From positions 124,001 to 188,000 of the forward strand of contig WAEK01000010.1 in NCBI GenBank assembly GCA_011634665.1: a DNA stretch of 64,000 nucleotides. Reading direction: 5' to 3'. The notes beneath the pieces are model-generated. The model did not search any database and had not been told where the DNA came from. It was given only the letters and a program-made list of their open reading frames with translations. Both the position numbers and the translations under genes were made by a program. The DNA comes from Mortierella sp. BCC40632. Lineage: Eukaryota; Mortierellomycota; Mortierellomycetes; Mortierellales; Mortierellaceae. Position 1 is the stretch's first letter, and each line of letters opens with the position of its first letter. Below are positions 60,150 through 64,000 of the stretch, in pieces.

Positions 60150-62692
60150 TTATAGGCAATCATCCTCGTCATCCCCGTTTGCCCAATCACCGACAACTTC
60201 GTCGTATGTCCTGATCTTGTCCTTCTTAGAAGGTGAAAAGAGAACGAAAGAGTTTGGGCGCTTCCTTGGCGGTGGCGTTGACGATCGAGATGGAGGATCT
60301 GGCGGTGGTTCGTATTGTTCATCATCATCCCCATAATTATCAAAGGCGCAGTCGTAACTAAACGGTGTAGGTGCAGTGTTTGCCAACACATCTATAACAT
60401 CGTAGGCATACTGCCGCAAATGTTCCTGAGAAAGAAGATATATTTATAAATTAGCACACTTTCGCTAGTATTTCCGTTCAACATCGAACTCGATCCACAT
60501 GGCATCAGCACTTACTTTGAATGCGAGGAGGATGAACATCGTCTCAGACTCGAAAAACGCTTTGAGTTGGTCGACGCCAGGGGGGAGAGAGATGCCTTTC
60601 CCGGTGGACCGTCCCGCACCCAAAACATCATTGTACCTCCGCAGGGTGTAGAAATCTAGTCCCAGTCCCAGGCCCTCAGCTATAATTGGGTAACTTTTCT
60701 CTATGTCCAGCCCTTTGGCTTCAAGGTCATAAAGAATAGCGGCATTAAGCCGGACGGACTTCTTCTGCTGCCTTTCACGGACAGAGCGGGTCGCCGTTTC
60801 CCTTTTGAATTCAAATATTGCCACCTCGTGCTGCCACTTGCCATCGAAGCGGATGCGGATGGACATATCTACCTTTCGACCGCATGGAATCGAGCAAGTT
60901 GACCCATACTTGCTTTTTGCCTCCTGTCGCGCCTTAGCACTTGCTTTAGAGATCAATTCGCCACTAAAGAAAATCGGGAGTAAATGGTAAATAGGGCGTT
61001 GCTTCTCTACTAATCGCAAAGATAACAATAAACAGTTGTTTGTATTGCTCACTTACGGAACGGCTCGAAGTGGTGTGTCATGCAGAAGGATGTTGAAGAG
61101 GGTAGACCAGCTCGACACAAAGACATGTTCGGATGGCGGCGATGCAAATATATCCAGCTCTATCCACAAAAGGATTTGCGATACGATTTGCAGGGTGGTA
61201 TACTTAATGCTCTCCTCCTCTAATTGAGACAACAACGCCCACACTCGCCTCTTGAGCGACTGAAAGTAGGGTTTACGTCTGTTGCTGGCGCTGCTGGAAT
61301 TTGAGATCGCAGGATAGAGAGTTGTCAATAGCATCCAGAAGTAGTCTGATGTCCTGGTACTCTGCCGAGTTCGTGTCCAATAAGGGAAGGCGCGATCCTT
61401 GTACAATCCTCTTGGAAATAGAAAATCTCCTCCCAGACGTAGCTACAGTATTAATGATGCTGGACAATAAGACGCTAAGGGTAAAGGTAAATAATAAATA
61501 TCATGAAAGTTCGAGTAATGTTAGCCGCCAGATAAATCATATCCAAGAAACCTTGGCTTACAGGACATCCTTCTTGTCAATAACTGGTCCTGGTTTGCTA
61601 AGCTCGCTGAGTACTGCAATATATATCTCCCGCAGAACACCGGAAAGATCGCTGGATGCTGGTGGAGGCAACATTGCCTGCCCTTGAACCTGTATTATGA
61701 ACAATGGGTCAGTGTAACTGAATGGCAACTCGAGAGATAAATTGACAGGGAGCGTCAAGCATTACACATACAGTTTTGAACACATATGATATCAGCGGAT
61801 GGAATGGGTGTGTTGTCGACGAAGGAGGTAGTGCAATACGGGGTTCTATAAATGAATGGTAATCAGGACCTCATGAGAAGCAAGTAGCTTGAAGTTGTTT
61901 TGAATCCAATTCACATGATAGTATCCACACTTGCCATCTGTATTTGTGTCCGTGTCAGCTCCGTAAAGCTGCCTGTCGGTGTCTAAAAGCTGCTCCTCGC
62001 TATCGGTGACAGCTGGAAAAATAAAGTTCATTAGTCGCCACTCACAAAGGAATAACACAAATTGAGTATAGGAGAAAACGTACTCGTATCGGTCGGTATA
62101 TTTCCTACAGACGATTCCCTTGGTGTTGTAGACAAAGTATTTGTGGGTGCATTCCCCTGTTTCAAAGCTCGATAGCCCTCAGCAGATTCGTGAAGAGAAG
62201 CCTCTTGAGCAAGTACCGCCGTTTTCTTCGCAGTTACTGCGCTACTGGTGGCGAGCTCCTGCTGGGCACTCTTGAGCGAGAGCCCTTGCATCCAAGAGGT
62301 CCAGAAAGCATTTAGGCGATTCTTTAAAAAAACTTTGTGAGCGGCCTGAAGTGCTCCGCGACGCTTCACGTTAAGTTCAGAAGATGCCAGAACCTTTGAA
62401 TAGTCATTGAGTGCACCGTTCAAGTCAGAAAGAGCAAATGTCTTGACGAATGAAGGAAACGTGACATGCTCGACCCGAAGACCTTTGTCGTTTGTCCTTA
62501 TGTCCGTTGCCCACGCGATAAATGAGTCCATTGCAGCTAAAGCAAATTGGCGATAAAAAGAAGCTGCTTTGCTGTTAGCAATACATCTTTGAGTAGTATA
62601 ATTAGCACCGCTTGGGTATATGGTTTGGAATGACAAAGGTAACTTTAGTGCAGAGGCATCGCCACCAACTCGGGTTCGGTCGAGCGGCTACA
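60150..62692 (-). CDS. PD-(D/E)XK nuclease-domain protein, Crinkler/REase-type effector candidate
   Basis: Exons 62636-62084 (open upstream to an acceptor near 62692), 62012-61935, 61845-61772, 61689-61562, 61459-61277, 61248-61057, 60963-60516 and 60425-60150 join to about 645-660 residues. The nuclease-like part is in exon 7: CGRKVDMSIRIRFDGKW, then HEVAIFEFKRE, giving the D...ExK arrangement at about residues 435 and 454-456, followed by RQQKKSVRLNAAILYDL. Such REase-fold domains end many Crinkler-type proteins of early-diverging fungi. The tail is Pro/Asp-rich. No in-frame ATG is visible at the left end, so a further 5' exon is missing. Intron 2 uses a GC donor; the 28-nt gap between exons 5 and 6 may be a mini-intron or a frameshift, so it could be a pseudogene. 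Confidence 0.6.
61846..61934 (-). other. GC-AG intron 2 of the nuclease gene
   Basis: Donor GCAAGT, acceptor TTATAG, 89 nt. Reading through instead meets a stop codon at the end of this stretch, and the alternative GT donor would leave an intron of only 24 nt. Confidence 0.55.
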
Positions 62693-62951
62693 CTGAACAA
62701 CATTGTCACGATTCCTCCCCGATCGGCATGGAGAGAGTGGACCCGTTCCCAAGCTGGACCTAGAGGAGGTAAACCGCTATAGTCGACAATGAGCTCTGTT
62801 GATCCTCGCCAAGAAAGCCGATGATCCGCCAACAAAGAGGAGCAACCACCCATCGGGTTCAATTGAACGGCTCGTTGACGGCCAATATTGTCACGACCAC
62901 CTCCTCGATCGGCATGGAGAGCGTTAACCCGTACCCATGCTGGACCTAAAG
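62668..62951 (-). repeat. Two direct copies of a 98-bp block, 186-bp spacing
   Basis: Bases 62668-62765 and 62854-62951 are similar, both containing GATCGGCATGGAGAG and TGGACCTA. On the minus strand both are open and encode the same sentence: LGPAWxRVxxLHADRGG. The spacing is 62 codons exactly, so this is a tandem duplication of coding sequence, either an upstream exon of the nuclease gene or a remnant of another gene. Confidence 0.7.
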
Positions 62952-62969
62952 GAAGCGAGGCCGCATTGA

Positions 62970-63642
62970 CAAGATGTTTTTCATCGGCAGTGAGCGGAGA
63001 GAGTCCATTACCTTCGACAACAGTAGTGGCTGGATCGATTAGAAAGAAATGGCAAGAGGCGATGGGATAGGTTGGGGAGGCGTGGAGGAGGAGACTAGTG
63101 TAAAGAGAGAGTATAAGAGAGAGTGCGAGTGAGAGTGACAGAGAGGAGGATCGGAGTCGTCAGACAGAGAGAAAGGGACACCTTTGGATGACAAGAGGAG
63201 GACAGACGACGATGAGTGTGAGGCATGATGCAAAGCCACTCTGTTACATCACCGAATTTCTACCCTGTGGAAGTTGCTGCATCACCCTCACGCATCAACC
63301 TTACCGCTCCATCCACCCACTCCATGGCATCTGTCACTACCATACACTTTCGGCACGTCTCTTTGCAATGTCACCCTCCTCACTCATATCCTTTTCTCTA
63401 CTCCATTGCCATTACCGCTCCCACGCTCTCTTTTGACCTTACTTTTTGTATCTAAAATAATCCTTGCTTTTTGCCACCATTTCCACATTTGCTTCGTCTT
63501 TGCCACCGTTCTCACGCCTTTCCATCCCTTCTTCCTGTTCCTTTTTAGTCCTATCCTTTTCTCTTTTCCTTTATCCTCTCTTTCTCTGCAGCCACACCTT
63601 TTTTATTCGACATCCCTTTTTTCACTCATGCTTCGCGACACC
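62970..63642. other. Divergent upstream region of nuclease and Crinkler genes
   Basis: About 670 bp. The right half is a CT-rich leader before the Crinkler start. The left part is still open on the minus strand (GNGLSPLTADEKHLVNAAS), so an unplaced exon of the nuclease gene may be here. Confidence 0.4.
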
Positions 63643-63976
63643 ATGACCGACAGTCTCCTGACTCTATTCTGTCTTGTTGATGGAGAGACAACCTCCAAGG
63701 CGTTTTCAGTCGAGATCGAATCCACAAAGACTGTTGATGGCCTTAAGAAGCTCATCAAGGCTGAGAAGGCCAATGCTTTCAGTGATGTAGATGCAGACCA
63801 GCTCTCTCTCTGGCGTGTCTCCATCCCTGATGAGGACGAGGAGACCTCCATCTTGGTTGACAACGTCCTCAACGACAAGATAAAACTGAGCAGCCCTAGA
63901 ACGCGTATCTCCAAGTTGTTTCCCGAGAGTCCTGACGATGACACATACATTATTGTCCAGCGCCCTCCCCCTCATG
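63643..63976 (+). CDS. Crinkler (CRN) family protein, N-terminal header exon, partial
   Basis: The first exon of a gene that leaves the window. From ATG 63643 it reads TDSLLTLFCLVDGE, then AFSVEIESTKTVDGLKKLIK, FSDVDADQLSLWRVSIPD and TYIIVQRPPPHG, ending at a GTAATG donor at 63977. This is the ubiquitin-like header domain of fungal Crinkler proteins: a beta-strand start, a TVxxLKxLI helix, and an LxLWRVxIP strand. Crinklers were first described as oomycete effectors entering host nuclei; in fungi the header is followed by variable enzymatic domains, here not visible. An in-frame ATG at 63628 would add five residues. No classical signal peptide is present, which is usual for fungal members. 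Confidence 0.85.
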
Positions 63977-64000
63977 GTAATGCACGCGCGTTTTTTTTAC

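Noticed and set aside
1..64000. CRISPR arrays, bacterial operons, rRNA genes
   Set aside because: No regularly spaced repeats, no ribosome binding sites and no rRNA-like sequence; genes are spliced and eukaryotic.

Overview
The window is nuclear DNA of a filamentous fungus, most likely an early-diverging one of the Mortierella/Linnemannia type. That placement is inference: it rests on many short spliceosomal introns, an expanded type of TRP-like channel, Crinkler-type effector genes, decayed non-LTR and DIRS-like retroelements, and very many A/T homopolymer tracts of 15 to 41 bases in introns and spacers. No bacterial features (operons, Shine-Dalgarno sites, CRISPR) are present. Exon borders below were worked out by hand from splice consensus, reading phase and conserved motifs.

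The left two thirds (1-48 kb) is a core-gene region with genes on both strands. In order: a mitochondrial carrier (OAC1-like, +), an LYR protein (-) divergent from SWC5 (+), the CTD kinase CDK9/BUR1 (+), an unknown protein (-), a six-exon cyclophilin with a 6-nt microexon (-), the U2 snRNP protein B'' (+), an unknown acidic protein (-), GET3 (-), an unrecognised multi-exon candidate (-), a small secreted amphipathic protein with a TATA promoter (+), ATP1 (-), a GPI-anchored KRE9/KNH-like wall protein (-), MBF1 (-), POP5 (-) divergent from mitochondrial ribosomal protein uS15m (+), a paraoxonase-like esterase (+), a 13-exon TRP-like channel with a beta-propeller-like N-terminus (-), and an unknown protein with alternating acidic and basic blocks (+). 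Several serve mitochondria (carrier, LYR, ATP1, uS15m) or RNA biology (CDK9, U2B'', POP5).

The right third (49-64 kb) is accessory DNA. An 8.6-kb dead non-LTR retrotransposon lies on the minus strand with a 41-base tail and a 9-bp target-site duplication. It is followed by tRNA-Asp(GTC), a 355-bp element with 40-bp terminal inverted repeats, and a truncated DIRS-like element. At the right edge two effector-like genes point away from each other: a gene with a PD-(D/E)XK nuclease-like domain (-) and the start of a Crinkler-header gene (+) that leaves the window. This retroelement-flanked nuclease/Crinkler pair is the most interesting part of the window.

Splicing oddities recur: the 6-nt cyclophilin exon, two GC-AG introns (CDK9 and the nuclease gene), and two places where only an intron of about 30 nt, or a frameshift, keeps the frame.
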